Positions 33,801 to 42,314 of a stretch of DNA of 64,000 nt are shown piece by piece (positions within the stretch are counted from its first letter, which is position 1; every line of letters starts with the position of its first letter). A model generated the notes under the pieces. That model saw nothing but the letters and a program-made list of their open reading frames with translations, was not told the origin of the DNA and did no database searches. The position numbers and the translations under genes were made by a program. This DNA comes from JBPOFY01 sp051252415 (lineage in GTDB: Bacteria; Verrucomicrobiota; Verrucomicrobiia; Opitutales; Coraliomargaritaceae). The stretch is taken from positions 244,437-308,436 of the forward strand of contig JBPOGA010000002.1 of NCBI GenBank assembly GCA_051252415.1, written 5' to 3'.

Positions 33801-34613
33801 ATGAAAACACGCTACGCATATTTATTATTACTGTTACTCACCAGCATAGGCTTTCTCTCCACCCCGATCACCAGCAGCGCTGAAGAGCAGAAACGCTCCT
33901 TCTGGAACCGAATATTCGGCAACGACGACAGCACAGTAAAGGAAGATATCCAAACGGATGCCACGGCAAGAGGCAGAATCGGCGACAGCGAAAAAGGTCA
34001 CAGGCACTCCGATGACGAAGCGACTACTACTGATACTCGAAATACTGAAAGCGACAGAGAGGCAGCCCAACACGAGCGCCGCAGAGAATACCAACAACGA
34101 GAAGAAGCCGAAAAACAGGCGGAACGCGAGCGCCGCAAAGAAGAAGAAGCAGCTCGTAAAAAACGCGAGGACGAGGCTGCGAATCAAGCCAAACGCGAAG
34201 AAGCACTAAAACGACGTCACCAGTCCGAAGAAAACGGCCAGGATGACGACGATGAAAAAAATGCGAATGCACACTTTTCCGATGAAGAGCGCAAAGCCCT
34301 AGAAAGCTGGCAGAAAGGAAATACAAAATCGAAGAAGTCTAAAAAAAGCCTCCCTCCCGGTCTTCAAAAGAAAGTAGCCCGTGGCGGTGAACTCCCTCCT
34401 GGCTGGAAAAAGAAACTCGAAATCGGTAGTGTGCTCGACCCTGAGCTCGAAAAAGAAGCGCAACCTCTCCCAGAAGAGATCCTGAAGCGCCTACCCAAAA
34501 CACCAGAAGGCACTGAAATCATTAAAATTGGCGATGAAGTGATCCGTATCTTTGAGAATTCCGGCGAAATCATCGATATTCTCAGCGGCGCACGTGAACG
34601 AGGCAAAGATTAG
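33801..34613 (+). CDS. secreted CigR/RcnB-like protein with charged repeat region
   Basis: The signal peptide (MKTRYAYLLLLLLTSIGFLS) is followed by a long, highly charged Arg/Glu/Lys/Gln stretch (about residues 60-150), probably one helix. The C-terminal 80 residues resemble the RcnB/CigR family: LPPGLQKKVARGGELPPGWKKKL, then ILKRLPKTPEGTEIIKIGDEVIRI. That family includes a Salmonella anti-virulence protein and periplasmic nickel/cobalt-linked proteins. The repeated LPPG motif is its signature. No metal transporter is nearby. A clear terminator follows. The function is not established. Confidence 0.75.
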   Translation: MKTRYAYLLLLLLTSIGFLSTPITSSAEEQKRSFWNRIFGNDDSTVKEDIQTDATARGRIGDSEKGHRHSDDEATTTDTRNTESDREAAQHERRREYQQREEAEKQAERERRKEEEAARKKREDEAANQAKREEALKRRHQSEENGQDDDDEKNANAHFSDEERKALESWQKGNTKSKKSKKSLPPGLQKKVARGGELPPGWKKKLEIGSVLDPELEKEAQPLPEEILKRLPKTPEGTEIIKIGDEVIRIFENSGEIIDILSGARERGKD

Positions 34614-34636
34614 ATCAAGCACAAATCACTCCTATC

Positions 34637-34667
34637 AAAGGCCGAGCCAGTGCGCTCGGCCTTTAAT
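34637..34667 (+). terminator. rho-independent terminator
   Basis: AAAGGCCGAGC, a CAGT loop region and GCGCTCGGCCTTT form a strong stem ending in TTTAATTT, 24 bases after the CigR-like gene. Confidence 0.9.
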
Positions 34668-34799
34668 TTGCATCAATCTGGCCCGTATATAGATGCGTAA
34701 AGCATCCTTGAATTCTTTGCAGTTATCCACACACTCCCGCGCTCACTTTGAAACCGACGGACTAATTACCGGTCAAATCACACAACTTTTGCATTAATC

Positions 34800-35405
34800 A
34801 TGACAGACAAAAAACAAGAAACTCCAGAAGAAGTCGAAGTATGCGACGAAACCACTGCAGCAGACACCGCTGTAGAAGACGCACCTGCGACTGAAAACGC
34901 CGAACAAGCAGATAAAACGCCGACTGAGCCGGAACTGAGCGACCTTGAGAAGGCACAGCAAGAAGCTGCCGAAATGAAGGCTCGCTATCTCCGCTCCGTA
35001 GCCGACATGGAAAACTACCGCAAGCGTATCGCTCGCGAAAAGCAGGACATCATCCGTAGCGCTGCAGCCAGCGTCATCGAATCACTCCTCCCAGTAGTCG
35101 ACAACATGAAGCTCGGCCTCCAAGCCGCAGAAAACCATCCTGAAGCGAAGGACGTCACCATTGGCTTTAAGATGGTCGATGATCAGCTCAAGAAGTCACT
35201 TTCTGAGCAAGGCCTCGAGGAGCTCATCCCAGATGGTGATGCTTTCGACCCGAATTTCCACGAGTGCATCGCACACCAACCTTCTGATGACGTTAAAGAA
35301 GACCACGTCATTCAAACTGTTCGCGCGGGTTACCGCCTCAACGAACGCCTCATCCGTGCGGCCAACGTGATCGTTTCCAGCGGTCCACAAAAAGACGAAG
35401 CTTAA
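34800..35405 (+). CDS. grpE: nucleotide exchange factor GrpE
   Basis: Exchange factor for DnaK. The acidic N-terminal 55 residues (TPEEVEVCDETTAADTAVED) are disordered. The long helix carries MENYRKRIAREKQDI, and the beta domain has LEELIPDGDAFDPNFHECIAHQ and VRAGYRLNERLIRAANVIVS. The length of 201 residues is normal. dnaJ follows after seven bases. The 130 bases upstream contain no CIRCE element, so control by HrcA is not apparent. Confidence 0.97.
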   Translation: MTDKKQETPEEVEVCDETTAADTAVEDAPATENAEQADKTPTEPELSDLEKAQQEAAEMKARYLRSVADMENYRKRIAREKQDIIRSAAASVIESLLPVVDNMKLGLQAAENHPEAKDVTIGFKMVDDQLKKSLSEQGLEELIPDGDAFDPNFHECIAHQPSDDVKEDHVIQTVRAGYRLNERLIRAANVIVSSGPQKDEA

Positions 35406-35412
35406 ACTATAA

Positions 35413-36585
35413 ATGACTATGGCGACGACCGACTATTACGAACTTCTTGGTGTTTCACGCGACGTATCCGAAGCCGACCTCAAGAAAGCTTATCGCAAAC
35501 AAGCAGTCAAATATCACCCAGACAAAAACCCGGGCGATGCTGCAGCCGAAGCTAAGTTCAAAGAAATTTCTGAAGCCTACGACATCCTCAAGGATGGCGA
35601 CAAGCGAGCTGCCTACGACCGCTACGGACATGACGCCTTTAAGCAAGGCGGCATGGGCAATCCAGGCGGTGGCATGGGCGGCATGGGTGGTCACGATCCG
35701 TTTGATATCTTCCGCGAAGCCTTTGGTGGCCGTGGTGGCGGCGGAGGTGGCGGTGGCATCTTCGAAGAATTCTTCGGCGGTGGAGGTGGTGGCGGACAAT
35801 CCGGCGGCGCAGCTCACGGCTCCGATCTACGCTACGACTTAGAGATTTCACTCGAAGAAGCAGCCAAAGGCACCGAAAAAGAAATTCGCTACCGTCGACC
35901 GGTCGAATGTAAGAAGTGCACCGGTTCCGGCGCAGAGCCAGGCTCCAAGAAAGTCACCTGTCCCACTTGCGGCGGTGCTGGCCAAGTCACTTCAAATCGC
36001 GGTTTCATTAGTTTCCGCCAAGCATGCCCAAGCTGCCATGGCGCAGGTCAAAGCATCGACAAGCCTTGTGGCGATTGCCGCGGCGAAGGCCGCGTGATGG
36101 ATAGCAGCACCGTCAAAGTGCGCATTCCAGCCGGCGTTGCAACAGGCTCCAAGCTACGCTCAGCAGGCAAAGGCGAAGCCGGCCAGATGGGTGGTCAAGC
36201 AGGTGATCTCTACATCGTCATCCATGTTAAAGAGCACGAGCTCTTCGAGCGCCACGACAACGACCTCTTCTGCGAAGTGCCGATTAAGTTCACACTCGCA
36301 GCACTTGGTGGTTCGATCAACGTGCCGACACTCTTCGGCAAAGGCTCACTTAAGATTCCTGCAGGCACACAAACAGGCACCACCTTCCGCCTGCGCGACC
36401 AAGGCATTCCTCACCTACGTGGTAACAGCAAGGGCGACCTCCTGATCCGCGTGCAAGTCGAAGTGCCTACCAAGCTCAAGTCCGACCAGAAAGCAAAGCT
36501 CGAAGAATACGCAGAAGCTTGTGGCGATCCCGCCAACCCAGTCAGCGAATCCTTCGTCGAAAAAGCCAAGAAGTTCTTCCGCTAA
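35413..36585 (+). CDS. dnaJ: chaperone protein DnaJ
   Basis: Hsp40 co-chaperone that stimulates DnaK. The J domain has the HPD motif in KYHPDKNPGD. A Gly/Phe-rich region (about residues 75-135) is unusually rich in consecutive glycines. The zinc-binding domain has all four CxxCxGxG repeats: CKKCTGSG, CPTCGGAG, CPSCHGAG and CGDCRGEG. The C-terminal substrate-binding domain is complete. The true start may be the second ATG (35419). It forms an operon with grpE. Confidence 0.98.
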   Translation: MTMATTDYYELLGVSRDVSEADLKKAYRKQAVKYHPDKNPGDAAAEAKFKEISEAYDILKDGDKRAAYDRYGHDAFKQGGMGNPGGGMGGMGGHDPFDIFREAFGGRGGGGGGGGIFEEFFGGGGGGGQSGGAAHGSDLRYDLEISLEEAAKGTEKEIRYRRPVECKKCTGSGAEPGSKKVTCPTCGGAGQVTSNRGFISFRQACPSCHGAGQSIDKPCGDCRGEGRVMDSSTVKVRIPAGVATGSKLRSAGKGEAGQMGGQAGDLYIVIHVKEHELFERHDNDLFCEVPIKFTLAALGGSINVPTLFGKGSLKIPAGTQTGTTFRLRDQGIPHLRGNSKGDLLIRVQVEVPTKLKSDQKAKLEEYAEACGDPANPVSESFVEKAKKFFR

Positions 36586-36643
36586 TCTCAGCGTTTTCAA
36601 ATTTCAGCTTTTCTAAATCTCAGCCTTTCAGCTTTTCTAAAAT

Positions 36644-37240
36644 ATGGCTTATCCAATCGTTATTCTCGGCTCCGGTCGCGGCAGCAACGCTGACGCACTA
36701 CTCAAAGCTGAATCCAAGAAACAGCTCGGCACGGCAAAGATCGCCGCGATCATTAGTGATAATGAAGACGCTGGTATTCTCGAACTAGGCCAGAAGCACA
36801 AAGTGCCTGCCATCTACATTGATCCAGGCCGCAAAGGTGCCCGCCTCTCCGAGGCAGCCGAGCAAGCTTACATCGATCGCATCCTATCGTTTTCTCCAAA
36901 ACTGATCGTCCTTGCTGGCTTCATGCGCATCATAAATCGCAAGTTCATCGAAGCATTCGACGGGCAAGTGATCAACCTGCACCCCAGCTTACTCCCAAGT
37001 TTTGTGGGGATGGATGGCATCAAGCAGGCCTATGACCATGGCGTCAAAATCACCGGTTGCACTGTGCACTGGGTAACTCCAGATCTCGACGCAGGCCCGA
37101 TCATCGACCAAAAGGAAATCCGCATTGAAGATGCAGACACCCTAGAAATGCTCGAAACTAAGATTCACATCGCCGAGCACCGCTTACTTCCAGACGTCGT
37201 CACCAAACTCAGCAAAGGCAAGATCAAGCCAGTCGCTTGA
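36644..37240 (+). CDS. purN: phosphoribosylglycinamide formyltransferase
   Basis: Adds a formyl group from 10-formyl-THF to GAR in purine synthesis. GSGRGSNADALL binds the substrate phosphate. The catalytic Asn/His pair is in INLHPSLLPSF and the Asp in LDAGPIIDQ. The motif VGMDGIKQAYDHGVKITGCTVHWV is diagnostic. The 198-residue length is normal. It lies 58 bases after dnaJ. That gap holds two copies of TTTCAGCTTTTCTAAA, a small direct repeat. Confidence 0.96.
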   Translation: MAYPIVILGSGRGSNADALLKAESKKQLGTAKIAAIISDNEDAGILELGQKHKVPAIYIDPGRKGARLSEAAEQAYIDRILSFSPKLIVLAGFMRIINRKFIEAFDGQVINLHPSLLPSFVGMDGIKQAYDHGVKITGCTVHWVTPDLDAGPIIDQKEIRIEDADTLEMLETKIHIAEHRLLPDVVTKLSKGKIKPVA

Positions 37241-37271
37241 AATTCCTAATTCCAAATTTTTATTCACTGCC

Positions 37272-38171
37272 ATGAGCAACCAAGTCGAACTCCGCGCACG
37301 CATACCAGATGATCTTGTCGAGATCCTCGACGGCTATTTCTTCGAAATTGAATCGCCCTACTGGGGCATCATGCAAAAAGAGATTACCGATCCATACGAC
37401 ATCTTTGGCATCTTCCCCGATTCGGCGACCGCACAGAGCGAGCTCGAGGCACTGCGCAAAGAGTTTCCAATCCTGACCGCTGACTTCGTAGAGACACCGA
37501 TCATCGACGCCGACTGGCAAAACGCATACAAGGAGTTTGTAAAAGCTTGGAATAATCGCCAGCTGCACTGGATTCCACTTTGGGAGCGCGACAGCATTCA
37601 TGCCCCAGAAGGCAGCGCTGTAGTTTACCTCGATGCAGGCATGGCATTCGGCACCGGCACCCACGAAACGACTCGCCTTTGCGCAGGCCGCTTACTCGAC
37701 TATTTAGAAAGTCACCCAGGAAGCACTGAAACCATCGACTTGATCGATGCAGGATGCGGCTCCGGCGTGCTCGCGCTTTCCGCATCCGCGCTCGGCTATA
37801 AAAATATCTTCGGCTTCGATTTTGACCCGGAGGCAATCACAGTTTGCCACAGCAACTCGGAAGAGAATCAGCATTTGGTCAAACCAGAGTTTGCCGTCGC
37901 TGACCTAGAACTAGGTTTTGCCAACGGTCGCCAAGGTGACCTCGTGCTCGCAAACATCCAAACCGATGTGCTGATCCCCCATTCCGATCCATTAGTAAAT
38001 GGCGTGAAAGACGGCGGCACACTCGCACTGAGTGGTATCCTGACCAAGGAGCTAGACCTCGTCCGAGAACACTTTGAAAAACGCTTCGCCGAGCTTCGCA
38101 GCGACCAAAGCATTACTGTAGACACCCGCGCTGACGGCGAATGGGCCGATCTGCTATTCGTGCTCGCCTAG
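37272..38171 (+). CDS. prmA: ribosomal protein L11 methyltransferase
   Basis: SAM-dependent methyltransferase that trimethylates L11. The segment DAGMAFGTGTHETTRLCAG precedes the SAM-binding IDAGCGSGVLALSASALG, and LVLANIQTDVL matches the conserved N-I motif. The N-terminal 120 residues form the L11-binding domain and are more divergent than the catalytic part. The length of 299 residues fits PrmA. It lies 31 bases after purN and probably shares its transcript. A REP-like inverted pair follows the stop. Confidence 0.93.
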   Translation: MSNQVELRARIPDDLVEILDGYFFEIESPYWGIMQKEITDPYDIFGIFPDSATAQSELEALRKEFPILTADFVETPIIDADWQNAYKEFVKAWNNRQLHWIPLWERDSIHAPEGSAVVYLDAGMAFGTGTHETTRLCAGRLLDYLESHPGSTETIDLIDAGCGSGVLALSASALGYKNIFGFDFDPEAITVCHSNSEENQHLVKPEFAVADLELGFANGRQGDLVLANIQTDVLIPHSDPLVNGVKDGGTLALSGILTKELDLVREHFEKRFAELRSDQSITVDTRADGEWADLLFVLA

Positions 38172-38184
38172 CGTATTCTGCTCT

Positions 38185-38280
38185 CGTGGAAGCGACACTC
38201 TTGTCGCTTTGATGCGTCAGCAAAATGCTCCGACCACAGCTTATCATCTGCAAAAGCGACAAGAGTGTCGCTTCTACCGC
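38185..38280. repeat. inverted pair of REP-like hairpins
   Basis: The 22-base arms at 38189-38210 and 38253-38274 are exact reverse complements, and each arm is itself a hairpin (AAGCGAC...GTCGCTT). On the minus strand the right copy is headed GTAG, and the left copy reads GTGG at that place. The pair lies between prmA and the RodZ-like gene. The remaining bases of this 243-base gap show no gene. Confidence 0.7.
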
Positions 38281-38414
38281 TCATGCATAGTTTTGAGCTT
38301 TCGACGAACTGAACCAATGGGTTACCGCTTCGGCTACAAATTTTTGCGCGATTCACACAAGCCCGCGATTCCGTGCTTGCGGATTAAAACTACACCCTCA
38401 CATAATACGCGCCA

Positions 38415-39239
38415 ATGGAAAGTATCGGTGAACGTTTAGAAGAAGCACGCAAGCGCAAGGGAATCTCCCTACGTGAAGCTGCTGAGGGCACTAAAATTCG
38501 CAGCGATTTCCTAGGCTATATTGAGCAAAACAAATTCGATTTTGATCTACCTGAGCTTTATAAGCGCGGTTTCATTAAGAATTATGCCCGCTACTTGAAG
38601 CTCGATGTCGAAAAGATCATTACCGACTACAATGCTCAGCTATTGAGCAATTCACGTGGCAGCCGCAAAGGCAGCGCGGAACTCTTTGGTCAAATGGAGA
38701 TCAACAAGCCTCACGAAGCTGAAGCCACCAGTAGCACCGAAAACGGGAGTAGCTACGGTCGAATTTCATCACAATCCACTGAAAGTCGTGAAGGTAGCCA
38801 CGACTCTGACGATGAGAGTGACAAAATTTTCTACTTAAAAATTGGCGTCGTATTCGTTGGCGTACTCACACTCGTCTTTGTCGTTTTTGGACTTCTTAAA
38901 GCCATTCTCAGCAGCGGTGATGACGTCTCTGCCGATGCAGATTTAGCACCCACGGAAATTACACAACCTGCAGATCCCGTCACACCAACGGCACCTGAAG
39001 TTGTCGGCAGCAACCAGCTCCGACTCGTCGCCAGCGGCACCGTTTACGTTTTAGTCAAACAACAGTCTGATGATGCGATTCTTTACCGCGACACCATGAG
39101 TGAAGGTCAAACCGTTGATCTCACTAAAAACGGTGCCGTCGATATCCTCTTCACTGCAGGTGAGAACATCACCATCGAAAGCGGTGGCGAAAAGCTACGT
39201 CCAAGCAGCTCGGGCACAGCCAAGATTACGCTTCCGTAA
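38415..39239 (+). CDS. RodZ-like helix-turn-helix membrane protein
   Basis: The N-terminal helix-turn-helix of the RodZ type (IGERLEEARKRKGISLREAAEGTKIRSDFL) is followed by ELYKRGFIKNYARYLKLD, typical of RodZ. A Ser/Glu-rich linker, one transmembrane helix (about residues 140-162, IGVVFVGVLTLVFVVFGLL) and a periplasmic DUF4115-like domain complete it (VLVKQQSDDAILYRDTMSEGQ). RodZ links MreB to the cell envelope and helps set rod shape. The order of parts fits well. No mre genes are near, so a role in cell shape rests on the family alone. Confidence 0.88.
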   Translation: MESIGERLEEARKRKGISLREAAEGTKIRSDFLGYIEQNKFDFDLPELYKRGFIKNYARYLKLDVEKIITDYNAQLLSNSRGSRKGSAELFGQMEINKPHEAEATSSTENGSSYGRISSQSTESREGSHDSDDESDKIFYLKIGVVFVGVLTLVFVVFGLLKAILSSGDDVSADADLAPTEITQPADPVTPTAPEVVGSNQLRLVASGTVYVLVKQQSDDAILYRDTMSEGQTVDLTKNGAVDILFTAGENITIESGGEKLRPSSSGTAKITLP

Positions 39240-39419
39240 GGAAGAAAGCAACTCGAGGGCTTGCCCGACGTAGCTTAGCGAATCAAGCCGATGTCGTTAC
39301 CCTTTGCGTGAGAGAGTAACGACGAGTATATATGATCACTAGTGATGTCACCAACACTAGCCTACACTACTTACCATACTTACAAACCGGCATCCTAACC
39401 GCCTTTTCGTAGAACCGTT
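39240..39419. other. intergenic region with two palindromes
   Basis: No gene is visible. GTCGTTAC (39293-39300) pairs perfectly with GTAACGAC (39316-39323), and ATCACTAGTGAT (39335-39346) is a perfect 12-base palindrome. The gap separates the convergent RodZ-like gene and the peptidase pseudogene. The first hairpin could act as a terminator but lacks a T tract. Confidence 0.5.
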
Positions 39420-41027
39420 TTATGGTGCTGGCGTGGGCTGTATTTGGACTTTAAAGAAGAGTTTGTCCTCACCTGAAAGCGTATGTTGCAGTGTCAGGTT
39501 GGTTCCTGTGCCTGCTTTTTGTTCGCCTTCATACCAGGTGTCTAGGTCTGTGCTATATAGCAGCGTGTAGGTTAAGTTCGTTCCAGACAGCAGACTGATT
39601 TCTGCTACCGCCGGGACTTCTGAACTAACATTAAAACTGTCGAGGTGTATGGAATCGTCCTGAGTGATTAGATCCATATTGAGCTGATCCATATCGATGC
39701 TGGCGAGGCCTCCGGTCGCTTCCCAAAAATTGTAGCTGCTAGTTTGTTCGTCCCCATCAAGATCGAATTCGTAGACATCTGTGTCTGCTTCAAGCCAACC
39801 TGAAGTGGAGAGTTAGCTCTCGGACAAGATCAGGTAGAGCACGCGGAAATTTTTCTGCGAAGTGGCAACACCTGGCGTGCGCGCTCCGTCCATTGTGACA
39901 ACTTCTGCCATCGTGCGTGTAGTGATACTTGTGGCAGTGAACTTCCCTGTTGAGTAGTCATTCCAAGCAAAATCATTGGCGATCTTAATGTCCTGCCCGA
40001 CGTCTCCCGCTTCGATGAGACCCATGGTATAGAGTTCAAATTGACTGTAAGCCAAACCATTGCCTCCGTTCGCATTGCCGCCCCATCCTGCGACTGCCAT
40101 TGTGCGTGGATTCTCTGCCTGATAGAGACCGCCACCTAAGTCTTCCAAGGTATTGGGTTTCCAGCCTCCCAACTGCCCACCAATATTTGAGTAGCCCCAG
40201 TGGCCACCGACGGCAGTCGTCACCGAGCTCATACTGTTGCCCCAATTGTGAGCGAGTTCGTGTAGGCTAGGGCCGCCACGCAGACCGCCGAGACTGGTCA
40301 GGTGAATCGCACCCTGGAGTTTACCCGCTGAGCCATATGCGGCGGTGTTGTCGAAAACTCCCTTCCCGATACCTCCTATGTCATTTTGCACGTTGTAGAA
40401 TCGCCCAAAGTAACTACCTCCCGGCACTGAAGACTGATTGGATGTGATAAAGATGAAATCGAATTCGTCTTCGAAGTGTTCGTAGACTCTCTGTGTAATA
40501 CTTTGAGTCTCAGCCGAGCTCATGTCATCGTATGTGGCTTGGAATAGTGTCGGAGATACCAGATTTGCGACGCGTCCGGAACCGTGTACAATCAGCAAGT
40601 GGTCGCTGCCTACAAAGACTTTTTGGGGATCAGCTGTGTATGGATTGAGATCGATTGAGTTTTCGATACCATCGCTGTCAAAATCGCTATTATAGGTGTA
40701 GTCTTTTGTATAGTAGTAGCCGGTGCCCACTCCGGTTTCGGTCCAAAGTTAGACATAAACAACTTGATCGTTGGGTAGTCCAGAAACGCTATAGCTTAGA
40801 GTACCTGCAGGAAGCGGTCCCGCATATTCAATATCGTATGTACCTGCGCCGCCTGTGCCTACTCGCAAAATATACCTTCCTCCATTACCGCCATCGCTCC
40901 ATGTGAAAAGCTGAGTCGATGAGTCGAAGGTCGTCGAGGGCTCCGGGCTCGTTATCTCTGCGATACCAGCAAGCAGTTGTGTGGTGACTAGGATGAAGAG
41001 TGAGAATATGCTGGCATAAGTTTTCAT
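39420..41027 (-). pseudogene. secreted zinc metallopeptidase gene with two in-frame stops
   Basis: One reading frame of about 536 codons runs from a signal peptide (MKTYASIFSLFILVTTQLLAG) to a TAA at 39420. It is interrupted only by TAA at 40749-40751 and TAA at 39813-39815. On both sides of each stop the sequence remains in frame and coherent (VYV-stop-LWTETG; LSES-stop-LSTSGW), so there are no frameshifts. The middle part carries the HExxH zinc motif HELAHNWG and NSDFDSDGIENSIDLN, a calcium-binding-like repeat. The C-terminal part resembles the YTLLYSTDLDTWYEG domain common in PVC exported proteins. A coding gene seems recently inactivated; readthrough or sequencing error are alternatives. 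Confidence 0.8.
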
Positions 41028-41570
41028 GGCGGCTGTGTTTTGAGGGGCGTTAGTATGGACTTCTTGGATCAACTGATAACTTAGTTGTGTGACTCTGGTA
41101 AGTGCGTAAATGAAGAGAGTGAAATCAATTATCTTTGCGTGAATGATTGGGCTTTGGATTGATACGAAGCTTGCGACAGAGATAACAGTCCAAGAGAAAT
41201 CAGTATAATAGTCAATATTCTCGACTAATTCTTTCTTTTGTTAGTGGCATAGAAGATTCCGACGATTAGGATCATTCTGATTGTGTTTGATGCGACTTAT
41301 GAGGGGTTTCCTTCACCTAGAAAGAACAGGATACAATAGATTTCTGCGGCAATAGGCATTGAGAATAAACCGTATAATACGTTTTCCGGTTTTCATTATT
41401 TTCAAATTCACTGGCAGCTGTTGCGCGACGCTGCGACAACACTGACGAAAAATGGCCTACCAGACGGCGGCGCTTAGCAAGTAAAGACCCTGCAATTAAA
41501 TAAGCGCTTAAGTTAGCGCCTCTTAGGTCAAGCGGGTTGTAGAAGAAGGAATACTGCTCCCGCCGACGCC
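41028..41570. other. intergenic region, no gene seen
   Basis: About 540 bases upstream of the peptidase pseudogene and downstream of the flotillin operon's last gene. It is AT-rich and holds no convincing coding frame, RNA gene or strong terminator. It presumably contains the promoter of the pseudogene. GTTGCGCGACGCTGCGACAA (41418-41437) is an imperfect palindrome. Confidence 0.5.
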
Positions 41571-42233
41571 CTACTCGCTCAAGCCGGGCACTGAACTTTG
41601 CTGGCGTAGGCTTGCTGGCTGACCTAAAACCTCGCCGTAAATGAACGCGGCACGAACCGCAGCGGGATCTTTCAATTGGTTGCGCACTGGGCCACTGAAT
41701 GTATGGGATGAACGTTTACGTTTTCGCTCACTGGAAGCTGTTGGCGCTGAAGTGGCGGCCTCGCGCTTCAATGCTTCTGCACGGCGCTTCGTCTCTTCAA
41801 TACGCTGTAACTGCGCTTCCATCTGACTCTCATAGCCGCCTGCCGTATGTGCGGGCGTTAAACGAGGTGGGGCTTGCTTTCCGTGCACCGTTTCGCGTGT
41901 CCCTTTGACATGCTCGCGTTGCGCGCGGCGCGTTTCCACTTCTTTTCGACGCGCTTCCACTGCCTCATGGTGCGGGCGTAGTCGCTCGGATGAAGCTGGC
42001 ACTGCAGGAGGCGTTGTGGGCTGCCCTCCTTCAGTGGCTTGGCGGCGTTCTTGAATCTTGCGGCGAATCTCCTCTTGAATCCGGCGTTGCCGTTCGATGG
42101 CTTCGGAATCCTGCGTGTTTGCGGGCCGTTGTGGCGGCTGAGCACCATCTTCCTCTTTCTTCGACAGCATATTGCCGAAAAAATAGATCGCTGCAAAAAC
42201 CAGCGGGACGATGACTTCGAGGAGATTTTCCAT
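41571..42233 (-). CDS. membrane-anchored protein of the flotillin operon
   Basis: The family is not named. The N-terminus is one membrane helix (LLEVIVPLVFAAIYFFGNML). A long Arg/Gln/Glu-rich helix-forming region follows (about residues 40-170) with IEETKRRAEALKREA. The C-terminus has a conserved-looking tail NQLKDPAAVRAAFIYGEVLGQPASLR. From memory, similar tails (DP..-R.A....E.LG.P..L) occur in small proteins of PVC genomes near flotillin or NfeD genes. It is the last gene of the nfeD-nfeD-floA unit, 81 bases after floA, with a REP-like palindrome between. It may be an adaptor in the membrane microdomain. Confidence 0.7.
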   Translation of the reverse strand: MENLLEVIVPLVFAAIYFFGNMLSKKEEDGAQPPQRPANTQDSEAIERQRRIQEEIRRKIQERRQATEGGQPTTPPAVPASSERLRPHHEAVEARRKEVETRRAQREHVKGTRETVHGKQAPPRLTPAHTAGGYESQMEAQLQRIEETKRRAEALKREAATSAPTASSERKRKRSSHTFSGPVRNQLKDPAAVRAAFIYGEVLGQPASLRQQSSVPGLSE

Positions 42234-42244
42234 TATTAAAAATT

Positions 42245-42307
42245 GGTAGGGACGTATGCCCCATGAGTCCGAACACGCTCGGATGGCTGAGGGCAGCCGT
42301 CCCTACC
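42245..42307. repeat. REP-like inverted pair inside the floA operon
   Basis: GGTAGGGACG (42245-42254) and CGTCCCTACC (42298-42307) are perfect reverse complements. The right half on the minus strand reads GTAGGGA, stem CGGCTG, CCCT, CAGCC, then TCCG. The left half is a poorer copy. The GTAGGGA head and TCCG foot link it to the hairpins that flank the RAYT gene (GGAGGGA...TCCGC). It lies between floA and the next gene and may stabilise or attenuate the mRNA. Confidence 0.7.
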
Positions 42308-42314
42308 GGTTAAA

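Noticed and set aside
34668..34799. CIRCE operator or sigma32 promoter before grpE
   Set aside because: No TTAGCACTC-like inverted repeat was found. CTTGAA occurs at 34709-34714, but no CCCCAT-type -10 lies at a proper distance.
40749..40751. Selenocysteine or pyrrolysine-type recoding in the peptidase gene
   Set aside because: Both stops are TAA, whereas selenocysteine uses TGA and pyrrolysine TAG. No recoding element was seen.
39420..41027. Three separate small genes
   Set aside because: All three segments share one frame and one continuous domain order, and only the first has a signal peptide. A single interrupted gene explains them.
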